A stretch of DNA of 64,000 nucleotides, from the NCBI GenBank assembly GCA_029961745.1, contig CP124680.1:4464001-4528000 (forward strand), in the 5' to 3' direction. Positions 51,788 to 60,265 of the stretch are shown here, one piece after another; the stretch's first letter is position 1, and each line of letters starts with the position of its first letter. The stretch comes from Nocardioides sp. L-11A. GTDB lineage: Bacteria > Actinomycetota > Actinomycetes > Propionibacteriales > Nocardioidaceae. A program made the translations under genes and the position numbers. Under the pieces are notes generated by a model. It was given only the letters and a program-made list of their open reading frames with translations, ran no database searches and was not told the DNA's origin.

Positions 51788-51841
51788 TTGTGGGGCTCCA
51801 GAACTACGGTTATGTTGATCCAACGGTTTGCCTAGTGAACC
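51788..51841 (+). promoter_or_regulatory. Island promoter 5 with three-half-site operator
   Basis: -35 TTGTGG (51788-51793), 17-bp spacer, -10 TATGTT (51811-51816). The operator is TGATCC-AAC-GGTTTG-CCTAG-TGAACC at 51816-51841; its reverse complement shows the common order GGTTCA-N5-CAAACC-N3-GGATCA. Same orientation toward the gene as at the other promoters. Confidence 0.75.
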
Positions 51842-51873
51842 ACATCGTGATCTGATCCGGCCAGGGAGAGACC

Positions 51874-52908
51874 ATGCCCGTCCACGTCGAGACCTCCGGG
51901 GTCGTCCTCGAGCTGCGCAACCTCCGCAGCCGGATCGACACCCAGCGCGGGCCGGTGTTCCCGGTCAACGACGTCACCCTCGAGTGCCACCGCGGCCGTA
52001 CCCTCGCCGTCGTCGGCGAGTCCGGCTCCGGCAAGTCGATGACCTTCCTGTCCGCGCTCGGGCTGCTTCCCGCCGGCGGGGTCGTGGAGTCCGGCGAGAT
52101 CGTCTTCGAGGGACGCACCCTCGACACCACCAACATCTCCGACCAGCGTCGCCTGCGCGGCAAGTCGATCGGCATGATCTTCCAGGACGCGCTCGCCGGC
52201 CTGAACCCCGCCTTCACCATCGGGCAGCAGATCGGCGACGTGATCCGCCACCACGACAAGGTCTCGCGCAAGGCGGCGCGCGCCCAGGCGATCGAGACCC
52301 TCGGCCTGGTCGGCATCCCCGAGCCGGCGCAGCGCGTCGACTACTACCCGCACCAGCTCTCCGGCGGCATGCGCCAGCGGGTCATGATCGCGATGGGCAT
52401 CGCGCTGCGGCCGCAGGTGCTGGTCGCCGACGAGCCCACCACGGCGCTCGACGTCACGGTGCAGGCCCAGATCATGGAGCTGCTCGACCGGCTGCGCACC
52501 GAGCTCGGCATGTCGCTGGTCATCATCACCCACGACCTCGGCGTGGTCGCGCGCTACGCCGAGGAGGTCGCGGTCATGTACAGCGGTCGCGTGGTCGAGC
52601 GCGGCACCGTGGAGCAGATCCTGCAGTCCTCGCTCCACCCCTACACCCGTGCCCTGCGCGACTCGACGCCCCGTCCCGACGCCGACGACGCCGGGCTCCG
52701 CGCGATCCCCGGCCAGCCGCCGAGCATCCGGAGCCTGCCGAACGGCTGCAGCTTCCACCCCCGCTGCTCGGTCGCCCGCGACCGGGCCGTGTGCTTCGAA
52801 GAGGTCCCCCCACTGCGCCGGCTGGCCCCCGACGGCCAGCTCACCGCCTGTCACCATGCCGAGGAGCTGCTGCCCGTGCCTGTCGTGCGTGAGGGGGTCG
52901 GCGCATGA
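51874..52908 (+). CDS. Oligopeptide-type ABC transporter ATP-binding protein, DppD family
   Basis: A 344-residue ATPase. Walker [10 protein letters not shown]-loop [12 protein letters not shown], signature LSGGMRQR, Walker [14 protein letters not shown]-loop THDLGVV, and C-terminal oligopeptide extension with [16 protein letters not shown]. It overlaps the next ATPase gene by four bases. Partner of the permeases at 43314-45114 and the lipoprotein at 60266-61804, as judged by shared operators. Confidence 0.95.
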   Translation: MPVHVETSGVVLELRNLRSRIDTQRGPVFPVNDVTLECHRGRTLAVVGESGSGKSMTFLSALGLLPAGGVVESGEIVFEGRTLDTTNISDQRRLRGKSIGMIFQDALAGLNPAFTIGQQIGDVIRHHDKVSRKAARAQAIETLGLVGIPEPAQRVDYYPHQLSGGMRQRVMIAMGIALRPQVLVADEPTTALDVTVQAQIMELLDRLRTELGMSLVIITHDLGVVARYAEEVAVMYSGRVVERGTVEQILQSSLHPYTRALRDSTPRPDADDAGLRAIPGQPPSIRSLPNGCSFHPRCSVARDRAVCFEEVPPLRRLAPDGQLTACHHAEELLPVPVVREGVGA

Positions 52909-54017
52909 CCGCCACCGACCCGGAGATCCAGGACCTGCCGTTCGTCGCCGGCGAGGACGCCGTCCTCCACGTCGAGCACCTGACCAAGCGGTTCGGTCGC
53001 ACCGGCCGCTGGAGCCGGTCGGGCACGGCGGTCACGGCCGTGGACGAAGTGTCCTTCGACCTGCGCCGCGGCGAGACGCTCGGGCTGGTCGGCGAGTCCG
53101 GGTGCGGCAAGACCACTCTGAGCCGGATGCTGCTGCGGCTGATCGAGCCCACCTCCGGCAGCGTGGTCGTCGACGGCCAGGAGGTCACCGGCCTCGGCGG
53201 CACCGACCTGCGCCGGTTCCGGCAGCGGGCCCAGGTGGTGTTCCAGGACCCCTACGCCTCCCTCGACCCCCGGCAGCGGATCGCGGCCACGATCGCCGAG
53301 CCGCTCACCTCGTCGTCGAAGACCCGCGCCGAGAAGCAGGAGATCGTCAGCGGCCTCATGGAGCGGATGGGCCTGCTGCCCGCGCACGCGCAGCAGTTCC
53401 CGCACCAGTTCTCCGGCGGCCAGCGCCAGCGCATCGGCATCGCCCGCGCCCTCTCCGTCACGCCCCAGCTGCTCATCCTCGACGAGCCGGTGTCGGCGCT
53501 CGACGTCTCCATCCAGGCGCAGGTGCTCAGCCTGCTGCAGGACCTGCGCACCGAGTTCGACCTCAGCTACATCCTGATCTCCCACGACCTCTCCGTCGTA
53601 CGGCACGTCAGCGACCGGGTGATGGTGATGTACCTCGGCCGGCTCGTCGAGGTCGCCGACAAGCGCGACCTCTTCACCGCACCCCGGCACCCCTACACCG
53701 TGTCGCTGCTCTCCGCGGCCCCCGTGCCCGACCCGACGGTCGAGCGGACCCGGGAGCGCATCGTGCTCCGCGGCGACCCGCCCAACCCCGCCAATCCCCC
53801 GTCCGGCTGCGCCTTCCACCGCCGCTGCTTCCACGCCACGGCGATCGCGTCCGGCCTGCCGGACGGCGAGGTGACCCAGCTCGACGACGGCAGCCGGGTG
53901 CCCACCACCTGCGTGAGCACCGTGCCCCTGCTCGCCCGGCAGAGCACCACGCACTGGTCCGCCTGCCACTTCCCGGTCACCGATGCGGCCGCCGCAGGCG
54001 TCACCAGCGCTCTCTGA
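52905..54017 (+). CDS. Oligopeptide-type ABC transporter ATP-binding protein, DppF family
   Basis: A 370-residue ATPase. Walker [10 protein letters not shown]-loop [16 protein letters not shown], signature FSGGQRQR, Walker [14 protein letters not shown]-loop SHDLSVV, C-terminal cysteine cluster [12 protein letters not shown]. The ATG overlaps the upstream stop (ATGA). Last gene of the two-gene operon; followed by the repeat-rich gap at 54018-54443. Confidence 0.95.
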   Translation: MTATDPEIQDLPFVAGEDAVLHVEHLTKRFGRTGRWSRSGTAVTAVDEVSFDLRRGETLGLVGESGCGKTTLSRMLLRLIEPTSGSVVVDGQEVTGLGGTDLRRFRQRAQVVFQDPYASLDPRQRIAATIAEPLTSSSKTRAEKQEIVSGLMERMGLLPAHAQQFPHQFSGGQRQRIGIARALSVTPQLLILDEPVSALDVSIQAQVLSLLQDLRTEFDLSYILISHDLSVVRHVSDRVMVMYLGRLVEVADKRDLFTAPRHPYTVSLLSAAPVPDPTVERTRERIVLRGDPPNPANPPSGCAFHRRCFHATAIASGLPDGEVTQLDDGSRVPTTCVSTVPLLARQSTTHWSACHFPVTDAAAAGVTSAL

Positions 54018-54025
54018 CGCCCTCG

Positions 54026-54447
54026 CCCCGTTGAGTTGCCGGTTCCTCCCCGTTGAGTTGCCGGTTCCTCCCCGTTGAGTTGACGATCCCGGCCCGTTGA
54101 GTGGGCCGGCCGTGCGCCGCCGCAACCAACGGCATCGTCACCCGGCTGTCCGACGACGTCGGCCGACGGGCAGGACGCGGCACGGATCGCACCACTGGGT
54201 CGAGCTGCCGACGACGTGCGCTGGGCGGTGTTCGTTCAACACGACGGATGGTGAGATCGACGTGTTCCTCATCGCGCTGCGCGACGAGTCGGGCCGGTGG
54301 CCCGGAGCACGCCAGGGCCACCGGCCACCTGGTCCTCAGCTGCGGGCGGCGTCACGCCTGGCGCGCTCCCGGAGCGCGCCAGGCCGTCGACGTGGCGACT
54401 CAACGGGCAGGAAGCGGCAACTCAAGGGTGAGGAAGCGGCAACTCAA
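54026..54447. repeat. Gap bounded by inverted arrays of a 22-bp repeat (family B)
   Basis: The 426-bp convergent gap 54018-54443 holds no credible gene. Left side: CCCCGTTGAGTTGCCGGTTC-CT at 54026-54047 and 54048-54069, then two decayed units to about 54105. Right side: the inverted form AGGAAGCGGCAACTCAA at 54409-54425 and 54431-54447, also 22 bp apart. The last right unit supplies the folD stop codon (54444-54446). The centre (54110-54400) contains hairpins but only unconvincing short frames. Confidence 0.8.
54356..54384. terminator. Perfect 29-bp palindromic hairpin
   Basis: GCCTGGCGCGCTCC-C-GGAGCGCGCCAGGC has 14-bp arms. A weaker GGTGGCCC/GGGCCACC stem lies at 54296-54322. Both sit between converging operons and probably end transcription. 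Confidence 0.65.
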
Positions 54448-55286
54448 CGAACGCGGCGCTCCGCACCGTCCATGGTCTGGGCGAGGAGCGTGGCGATCGT
54501 CATCGGGCCGACGCCACCGGGGACCGGGGTGATCCAGGAGGCGCGAGCCGCCGCGGCGTCGTACTCGACATCACCGACGTTGCCGGGGTTGTAGCCCGCG
54601 TCGACGACCACGGCGCCGGGCTTGATCCACTCCCCGCGGACGAGCTCCGGACGGCCCACGGCCGCGACGACGATGTCGGCCTCCGCGACCCGGTCGGCCA
54701 GGTCCACGGTGCGGGAGTGGCAGAAGGTCACGGTCGCGTCGCGCTCCAGCAGGAGCATCCCGACCGGCTTGCCGAGGATCCGGCTGCGCCCGACCACGAC
54801 GGCGTGACGCCCCTCGAGGGGCAGGTCGTAGGCCTCCAGGAGCCGGATGATGCCGCCCGGGGTGCAGGAGGCGAAGCCGGGCTCGCTGAACGACATCGCG
54901 GCGAAGCTGGCGAGGGTGACCCCGTCGACGTCCTTGGCGGCGCCGATGGCCTCGAACGCGGCATGCTCGTCGACGCCGTCGGGCACGGGATGCTGGAGGA
55001 GGATGCCGTCGATCCCGAGATCGGTGGCCAGCGCGGTGATCCGCTCGACCAGCTCGTCGGTGGTCGTGCTCGCACCGAGCTCGACGCGGACCGAGTCCAG
55101 ACCGGCCTGGCGGCAGCGGTTCTGCTTCATCCGGACGTAGGTGTGCGAGGCCGGGTCGTCCCCGACCAGCACGGTGGCGAGCGTCGGCGGGCGACCGACC
55201 CGCTCGGCGAAGCGGGCGGCCCGCTCGGCGACGTCGGAGAGCAGCTGAGCGGCGACGGCCTGGCCGTCGAGGATCCTGGCAACCAT
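54444..55286 (-). CDS. folD: Bifunctional methylenetetrahydrofolate dehydrogenase/cyclohydrolase
   Basis: Converts 5,10-methylene-THF to 10-formyl-THF, 280 residues. Catalytic lysine in SHTYVRMKQNRCRQAG, substrate loops LLQHPVPDG and KDVDGVT, CTPGGI, the dinucleotide motif VVGRSRILGKPVGMLLL, and PVPGGVGPMTIATLL. Located at the end of the dimethylglycine dehydrogenase-like operon, so it is probably a dedicated C1-oxidation copy, although it could be the housekeeping one. Its stop codon lies within a family-B repeat, so the C-terminus may have been trimmed or extended by the repeat. Confidence 0.95.
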   Translation of the reverse strand: MVARILDGQAVAAQLLSDVAERAARFAERVGRPPTLATVLVGDDPASHTYVRMKQNRCRQAGLDSVRVELGASTTTDELVERITALATDLGIDGILLQHPVPDGVDEHAAFEAIGAAKDVDGVTLASFAAMSFSEPGFASCTPGGIIRLLEAYDLPLEGRHAVVVGRSRILGKPVGMLLLERDATVTFCHSRTVDLADRVAEADIVVAAVGRPELVRGEWIKPGAVVVDAGYNPGNVGDVEYDAAAARASWITPVPGGVGPMTIATLLAQTMDGAERRVR

Positions 55287-55319
55287 GGGGGTCCTTCGAG
55301 AATGGGGTGGGGCGCGGGG

Positions 55320-56795
55320 TCAGGCGGAGAACGGGTCGGCGATGCCGACGTAGCGGACGTCGAGGTACTCGTGGATGCCCTCGGCGCCGCCCTCCCGTCC
55401 CAGTCCCGACTGCTTGATGCCGCCGAAGGGCGCGGCGGCGTTGGAGATGACCCCCAGGTTGATCCCGAGCATCCCCGCGTCGACGGTCTCCGCGAGCCGG
55501 AGCTGCCGCGCGCCGTCCCGGGTGAAGGCGTAGGCGGCCAGGCCGTACTCCGTGGCGTTGGCCAGCGCGACGCCCTCGGCCTCGTCGGCGAAGGTCACGA
55601 TCGGCGCCACCGGCCCGAAGATCTCCTCCGCCAGGATCCGCGCGTCGGCGGGTACGTCGACCAGGACGGTCGGCGGGTAGAAGTGGCCGGCGCCGTCCTG
55701 CGGGCTGCCACCGGTCAGTACCCGGGCGCCGCGCTCGACGGCGTCGTCGACCAGCTCCTGGACCTTCTTGCGGCTGGGCTCGTCGATCAGCGGACCGATG
55801 TCGACGCCGCTCTCGGTGCCGCGACCGGTGCGCAGCGCCGCCATCCGCCGGGCCAGCCGGTCGGCGAACTCCTCGGCCACCGTGCTCTGCACCAGCAGCC
55901 GGTTGGCGGCGGTGCAGGCCTGGCCCATGTTGCGCAGCTTCGCCGCGAGCGCGCCCTCGACGGCGACGTCGAGGTCGGCGTCCTCGAACACCAGCAGCGG
56001 GGCGTTCCCGCCCAGCTCCATCGAGGTCCGCAGCACCTGGTCCGCGGCGTCACGCAGCAGCCGGCGCCCGACCTCCGTGGATCCGGTGAAGGACAGCTTG
56101 CGCAGCCGGGGGTCGGCCACCAGCGGGCCGACGACGCTGCCGGCGCGGCTGGTCGGGACGACATTGAGCACGCCCGCCGGCAGCCCGCACTCCTCGAGCA
56201 GTTGGGCGAAGAACAGGGTGGACAGCGGCGTCAGCGCCGGCGGCTTGATGACCATGGTGCAGCCCGCGGCGATCGCCGGAGCGACCTTGCGGGTGACCAT
56301 CGCCAGCGGGAAGTTCCACGGCGTGACGAACAGGCACGGTCCGACCGGCCGGTGGTGCACCAGGAGCCGGCTGCGACCGTCGGGGGCCGACACGTAGCGG
56401 CCGTCGATGCGCACCGCCTCCTCGGAGAACCAGCGCAGGAACTCGGCCGCGTAGCGCACCTCGCCCAGGGCCTCGGCGAGCGGCTTGCCCATCTCCAGGC
56501 TCATCAGCAGCGCGAAGTCGTCTGCCCGCTCCATGGTCCGCTGGTAGGCGAGCCGGAGCAGCTCCCCGCGCTCCCGCGGTGGCGTCCGGCCCCAGGCCTC
56601 CTGGGCGCGCTGGGCGGCGTCCAGCGCGGCCGCGCCGTCCTCGGGGGTGGCGTCGGCGACCTGGGCGAGGACCCGCTCGGTCGCCGGGTCCTCGACGCCG
56701 AAGGTCGCGCCGGAGCCGGCGCCGCGCCACTCTCCCGCGATGTACAGGTCGGTCCGGACGGTGGCGAGCAGCTGGGGCTCGCGGTCGGTGCTCAC
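55320..56795 (-). CDS. NAD(P)-dependent aldehyde dehydrogenase (succinate-semialdehyde dehydrogenase-like)
   Basis: A 491-residue ALDH. Asn in VTPWNFPLAM, NAD motif FTGSTEVGRRL, Glu in SMELGGNAP, catalytic Cys in NMGQACTAANR, and C-terminal PFGGIKQSGLGREGG are all present. It resembles GabD-type enzymes and could oxidise the semialdehyde made by the class III aminotransferase. It lies between purU and folD in the lipoprotein-led operon. Confidence 0.94.
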   Translation of the reverse strand: MSTDREPQLLATVRTDLYIAGEWRGAGSGATFGVEDPATERVLAQVADATPEDGAAALDAAQRAQEAWGRTPPRERGELLRLAYQRTMERADDFALLMSLEMGKPLAEALGEVRYAAEFLRWFSEEAVRIDGRYVSAPDGRSRLLVHHRPVGPCLFVTPWNFPLAMVTRKVAPAIAAGCTMVIKPPALTPLSTLFFAQLLEECGLPAGVLNVVPTSRAGSVVGPLVADPRLRKLSFTGSTEVGRRLLRDAADQVLRTSMELGGNAPLLVFEDADLDVAVEGALAAKLRNMGQACTAANRLLVQSTVAEEFADRLARRMAALRTGRGTESGVDIGPLIDEPSRKKVQELVDDAVERGARVLTGGSPQDGAGHFYPPTVLVDVPADARILAEEIFGPVAPIVTFADEAEGVALANATEYGLAAYAFTRDGARQLRLAETVDAGMLGINLGVISNAAAPFGGIKQSGLGREGGAEGIHEYLDVRYVGIADPFSA

Positions 56796-56819
56796 GTGGT
56801 TCCCTCTCTCGGCGTGGGC

Positions 56820-57719
56820 TCAGCGGAAGACGATGGTCCGGTGCCCGTTGAGCAGGACCCGGTGCTGCACGTGCCACAGGACGGCCCGGGCGAGGGTGTG
56901 CGCCTCGGTGTCCCGGCCCAGCGCCACCAGGTCCTGGACCGATGCCTGGTGATCGACGCGAGCGACGTTCTGCTCGATGATCGGGCCCTCGTCGAGGTCG
57001 GAGGTGACGTAGTGGGCGGTGGCGCCGACCAGCTTGACGCCGCGGTCGTGCGCCTGCCGGTACGGGTTGGCGCCCTTGAAGCTCGGCAGGAAGGAGTGGT
57101 GGATGTTGATCGCCCGGCCGTCGAGCTCCTTGCACAGCTCGGTCGACAGGATCTGCATGTAGCGGGCGAGCACGACCAGGTCGACGTCGTGGCGGTCGAC
57201 GAGCTCGAGCAGGGCCGCCTCGGCCTCGGGCTTGGTCTCGCGGGTCACCGGGATGTGGACGAACTCGATGCCGTACCAGGCCGCGATCGGCTCCAGGTCG
57301 GGGTGGTTGGACACGATCACCGGGATGTCGATCGGCAACAGCCCGCTGGACCAGCGGTAGAGCAGGTCCTGCAGGCAGTGGTCGAACTTCGAGACCATGA
57401 TCAGCACCCGCATCGGCCGGCTGATCTCGGCGAGCCGATAGTCCATGCCGAACTCCGCGGCGACATCGGCGAAGGCGTCGTCCAGGTCGGCGAGGACCGG
57501 GGTCTGCTCGGAGGTCCGCATCTGCACCCGCATGAAGAACTGTCCCGAGCCGGTGTCGCCGAACTGATTGCTCTCGACGATGTCGCAGCCGTGGCGGTAG
57601 AAGAAGTCCACCACCGCCCGCACGATGCCGGGACGGTCCACGCAGGACAGGGAGACGACGATCTCGTCGGAGGCCGGGGCAGCCGTGCGCTGCGGCGCGG
57701 TCAGGTTGCTCTCGCTCAT
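56820..57719 (-). CDS. purU: Formyltetrahydrofolate deformylase
   Basis: Hydrolyses 10-formyl-THF to formate and THF, 299 residues. An N-terminal ACT domain (IVVSLSCVDRPGIVRAVVDFF) precedes the formyltransferase-fold domain with SNHPDLEPIAAWYGI, the catalytic N-H-D set in NIHHSFLPSFKGANPY and AHYVTSDLDEGPIIEQ. The ATG at 57719 lies five bases after the upstream stop. With FolD and the dehydrogenase it forms a complete route from an N-methyl group to formate while recycling THF. Confidence 0.95.
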   Translation of the reverse strand: MSESNLTAPQRTAAPASDEIVVSLSCVDRPGIVRAVVDFFYRHGCDIVESNQFGDTGSGQFFMRVQMRTSEQTPVLADLDDAFADVAAEFGMDYRLAEISRPMRVLIMVSKFDHCLQDLLYRWSSGLLPIDIPVIVSNHPDLEPIAAWYGIEFVHIPVTRETKPEAEAALLELVDRHDVDLVVLARYMQILSTELCKELDGRAINIHHSFLPSFKGANPYRQAHDRGVKLVGATAHYVTSDLDEGPIIEQNVARVDHQASVQDLVALGRDTEAHTLARAVLWHVQHRVLLNGHRTIVFR

Positions 57720-57724
57720 CGCCC

Positions 57725-60178
57725 TCAGCCCTTCAGCCGCGAGCCGGTCGGGTCGAACGGGGCCTTGAGACCGACCTCGGCGTCGAAGACGACGCCGGCC
57801 GCCTCGACCTGGTAGCGGCCCGCGCGCACGTAGGCTGCATCGGCGACCTCGACCTCCGGCTCGACGTACGCCATCGCGGCGAACCGGCCGAGGACGGCGC
57901 TGTACGCCGCCGAGGTGACGAAACCGCGAGGCTCGCCGTCGCGCAGCAGGAGCTCTCCGCCCCACAGCACGGCCTCCGGGGAGTCGACCGTCAGCGACAC
58001 CAGGCGGCTGCGCGGCCCGGCCTGCTTGGCCTTCTCGACGGCCTCGCGGCCGCGGAAGTCGATCCCGCCGGCCAGCTTGCAGGTGAAGGTCATCCCGGCC
58101 TCGACGGGCGTGCGATCCGGGGTGAGCTCGCGTCCCCAGGCCCGGTAGCCCTTCTCGATGCGCATCGCGTCGACGGCGTAGTGGCCCACCGCGGTGAGGC
58201 CGAGGTCGGCGCCCGCGTCGACGAGACGCTCATAGGCCGTGACGGCGTACTCCGTGGGGATGTAGAGCTCCCAGCCGAGGTCGCCGACGTACGACACCCG
58301 GGTGGCTCGCACGGGCACCGGCCCGATGTCGATGCGCTGGCTCGTGTAGAAGGGGAACGCCTCGTTGCCGAGGTCGCTCCGGGTGAGCCGCGAGAGCAGG
58401 GTCCGCGACTGCGGGCCCATGATCCCGAGGACGGCGTACGACGACGTCACGTCGACGATCTCGGTCCGCGAGCCGGTGGGCAGGTGCCGGTTGAGGTAGT
58501 GCTCGTCGCGGGCGGCCTGTGCGGATCCGGTCACCAGGAGGTACTCCTCCGGTCCGGTCCGGGTCACCGTCACATCCGACTCGTAGCCGCCTCGGTCGTT
58601 GAGGATGCCGGTGTAGACGGTGGTCCCGGGCGCGACCGCCATGTCGTTGGCGCAGATGTACTGCAGCGCGTCCTCCGCCCCGGGGCCGCGCACCAGGAAC
58701 TTCGCGAACGCGGTCTGGTCGAGGAGAGCGACCCCGTCGCGGGTGGCGCGGTGCTCGGCGTCCACCAGCGGGCGCCAGTTCTGGTGCCCGAAGGAGTACT
58801 CGGTGACGCGGGGCGTGCCCTCGGGCGCGAACCAGTTGGGCCGCTCCCAGCCGTTGCGGCTGCCCATCACGGCCCCCTGCTCGTCGAGCAGGTGGTGGAT
58901 CGGCGAGCGCCGCAGCGGACGACCGGTCTCCGGCTCGCGGTTCGGCCACGGGATCGCATAGTGCAGGCCGAGGGTCTCCTTGGTCCGCTCGCGCAGCCAG
59001 GACTCGTTGCTGTTGAAGGGCGCGAAGCGGCGGATGTCCACGGGCCACAGGTCGCGGTCCGGCTCCCCGGCCACGATCCACTCCGCCATCGCCATGCCGG
59101 CGCCGCCCGCGGAGGCGATGCCGGTGGAGTTGAAGCCGGCGAGGACGTACATGTTCGGGACCTCGAGGGACTCGCCCATGATGAAGTTGTTGTCCGGGGT
59201 GAAGCTCTCGGGACCGTTGTAGAACTTCTTGACCCCCGCCCGCTCCAGGGCCGGGACGCGGGTGATGGCGTTCTCCATCAGGATCTCGAACTGGTCCCAG
59301 TCCTCGTCGAGCAGCTGGAAGACGAAGGGGTCGGGGATCTCGTGGGGACCGACCCACGGCTTGGCGTCCGGCTCGAAGCCGCCCATCACCAGGCCGCCGA
59401 CCTCCTCCTTGAAGTAGATGTAGCCGTCCTGGTCCCGCATCACGGGCAGGTCGCGGTGCACGCCCTCGATCGGGTCGGTGACGATGTAGAAGTGCTCCAC
59501 CGAGTGCAACGGCACCCGGACGCCGGCCATGGCGCCGACCTGCGCCGCCCACTGGCCGGCGCAGTTGACCACGGTCTCGCACTCGATCGGGCCGTGCTGC
59601 GTGTGCACGGTGGTGATCCGGCCCTCGTGCAGGTCCATGCCGACCACCTGGGTCTCCTCGCACACCACGGCGCCGCGGCTGCGGGCGCCCCGGGCCAGGG
59701 CCTGGGTGAGGTCGGTCGGATTGGCCTTGCCGTCGCCCGGCAGCCAGACCGCGCCGACCAGGTCGTCGGTGCGCATGAGGGGCCACTTCGCGCCCGCCTC
59801 CTCCGGCGTCAGCCGGTGCGCCTCGACGCCGAAGGCCCGCGCCGTCGCCTGGGTGCGGAGCAGCGACGTCATCCGCTCCTCGGTCCGGGCCACCGACAGG
59901 CTGCCGCAGCGCTTCCATCCGGTGCCGAGCCCGGTCTCCTCCTCGAGCGTCGCGTAGAGCTGCGTCGAGTACTGGATGAGCTTCGTCATCGCGTCGGTCG
60001 GGCGGAGCTGACCCACCAGGCCGGCGGCGTGCCAGGTCGTCCCTCCCGACAGCTTGCCCTGCTCGAGCACCACCACGTCGGTGACGCCGAGCTTGGTCAG
60101 GTGGTAGGCGACGCTCGTACCGATGATGCCGCCGCCGATGATCACGACCTGTGCTCGGGACGGCTGGGGGGAGACCAT
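57725..60178 (-). CDS. FAD-dependent dimethylglycine/sarcosine dehydrogenase-like protein with GcvT domain
   Basis: An 817-residue fusion. N-terminal DAO domain with VVIIGGGIIGTSVAYHL and SGGTTWHAAGL, whose His50 matches the covalent-FAD histidine of dimethylglycine dehydrogenase. A FAO_M region follows (about 370-430), then GcvT folate-binding domains (about 430-800; YICANDMAVAPGTTVYTG, AVDAMRIEKGYRAWG). Such enzymes oxidise N-methyl amines and pass the methylene to THF. Start ATG 60178 follows AGAGAAG. The exact amine is unknown. Downstream purU and folD handle the C1 unit. Confidence 0.93.
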   Translation of the reverse strand: MVSPQPSRAQVVIIGGGIIGTSVAYHLTKLGVTDVVVLEQGKLSGGTTWHAAGLVGQLRPTDAMTKLIQYSTQLYATLEEETGLGTGWKRCGSLSVARTEERMTSLLRTQATARAFGVEAHRLTPEEAGAKWPLMRTDDLVGAVWLPGDGKANPTDLTQALARGARSRGAVVCEETQVVGMDLHEGRITTVHTQHGPIECETVVNCAGQWAAQVGAMAGVRVPLHSVEHFYIVTDPIEGVHRDLPVMRDQDGYIYFKEEVGGLVMGGFEPDAKPWVGPHEIPDPFVFQLLDEDWDQFEILMENAITRVPALERAGVKKFYNGPESFTPDNNFIMGESLEVPNMYVLAGFNSTGIASAGGAGMAMAEWIVAGEPDRDLWPVDIRRFAPFNSNESWLRERTKETLGLHYAIPWPNREPETGRPLRRSPIHHLLDEQGAVMGSRNGWERPNWFAPEGTPRVTEYSFGHQNWRPLVDAEHRATRDGVALLDQTAFAKFLVRGPGAEDALQYICANDMAVAPGTTVYTGILNDRGGYESDVTVTRTGPEEYLLVTGSAQAARDEHYLNRHLPTGSRTEIVDVTSSYAVLGIMGPQSRTLLSRLTRSDLGNEAFPFYTSQRIDIGPVPVRATRVSYVGDLGWELYIPTEYAVTAYERLVDAGADLGLTAVGHYAVDAMRIEKGYRAWGRELTPDRTPVEAGMTFTCKLAGGIDFRGREAVEKAKQAGPRSRLVSLTVDSPEAVLWGGELLLRDGEPRGFVTSAAYSAVLGRFAAMAYVEPEVEVADAAYVRAGRYQVEAAGVVFDAEVGLKAPFDPTGSRLKG

Positions 60179-60229
60179 TCGCTTCTCTTTCTCGTGCGCT
60201 TGCGGGAGGGACCTGCGTGGGGTGGAGCG

Positions 60230-60263
60230 GGGTGGGGTGCCGGCTGAGGCCGGCACCCCACCC
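60230..60263 (-). terminator. Intra-operon hairpin downstream of the binding-protein gene
   Basis: GGGTGGGGTGCCGGC (60230-60244) pairs perfectly with GCCGGCACCCCACCC (60249-60263), loop TGAG. It starts three bases after the lipoprotein stop. It probably attenuates read-through or protects the upstream mRNA, giving more binding protein than enzyme. Confidence 0.8.
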
Positions 60264-60265
60264 GC

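Noticed and set aside
54097..54594. Short open frames in the gap between the ABC ATPase operon and folD
   Set aside because: They run through the 22-bp repeats and hairpins, lack ribosome-binding sites and domains, and overlap folD antisense.
54717..57815. 1032-codon plus-strand open frame across folD, ALDH and purU
   Set aside because: No recognisable domain; the opposite strand has three conserved enzymes with intact catalytic motifs. The same applies to the frame at 58181-60247.
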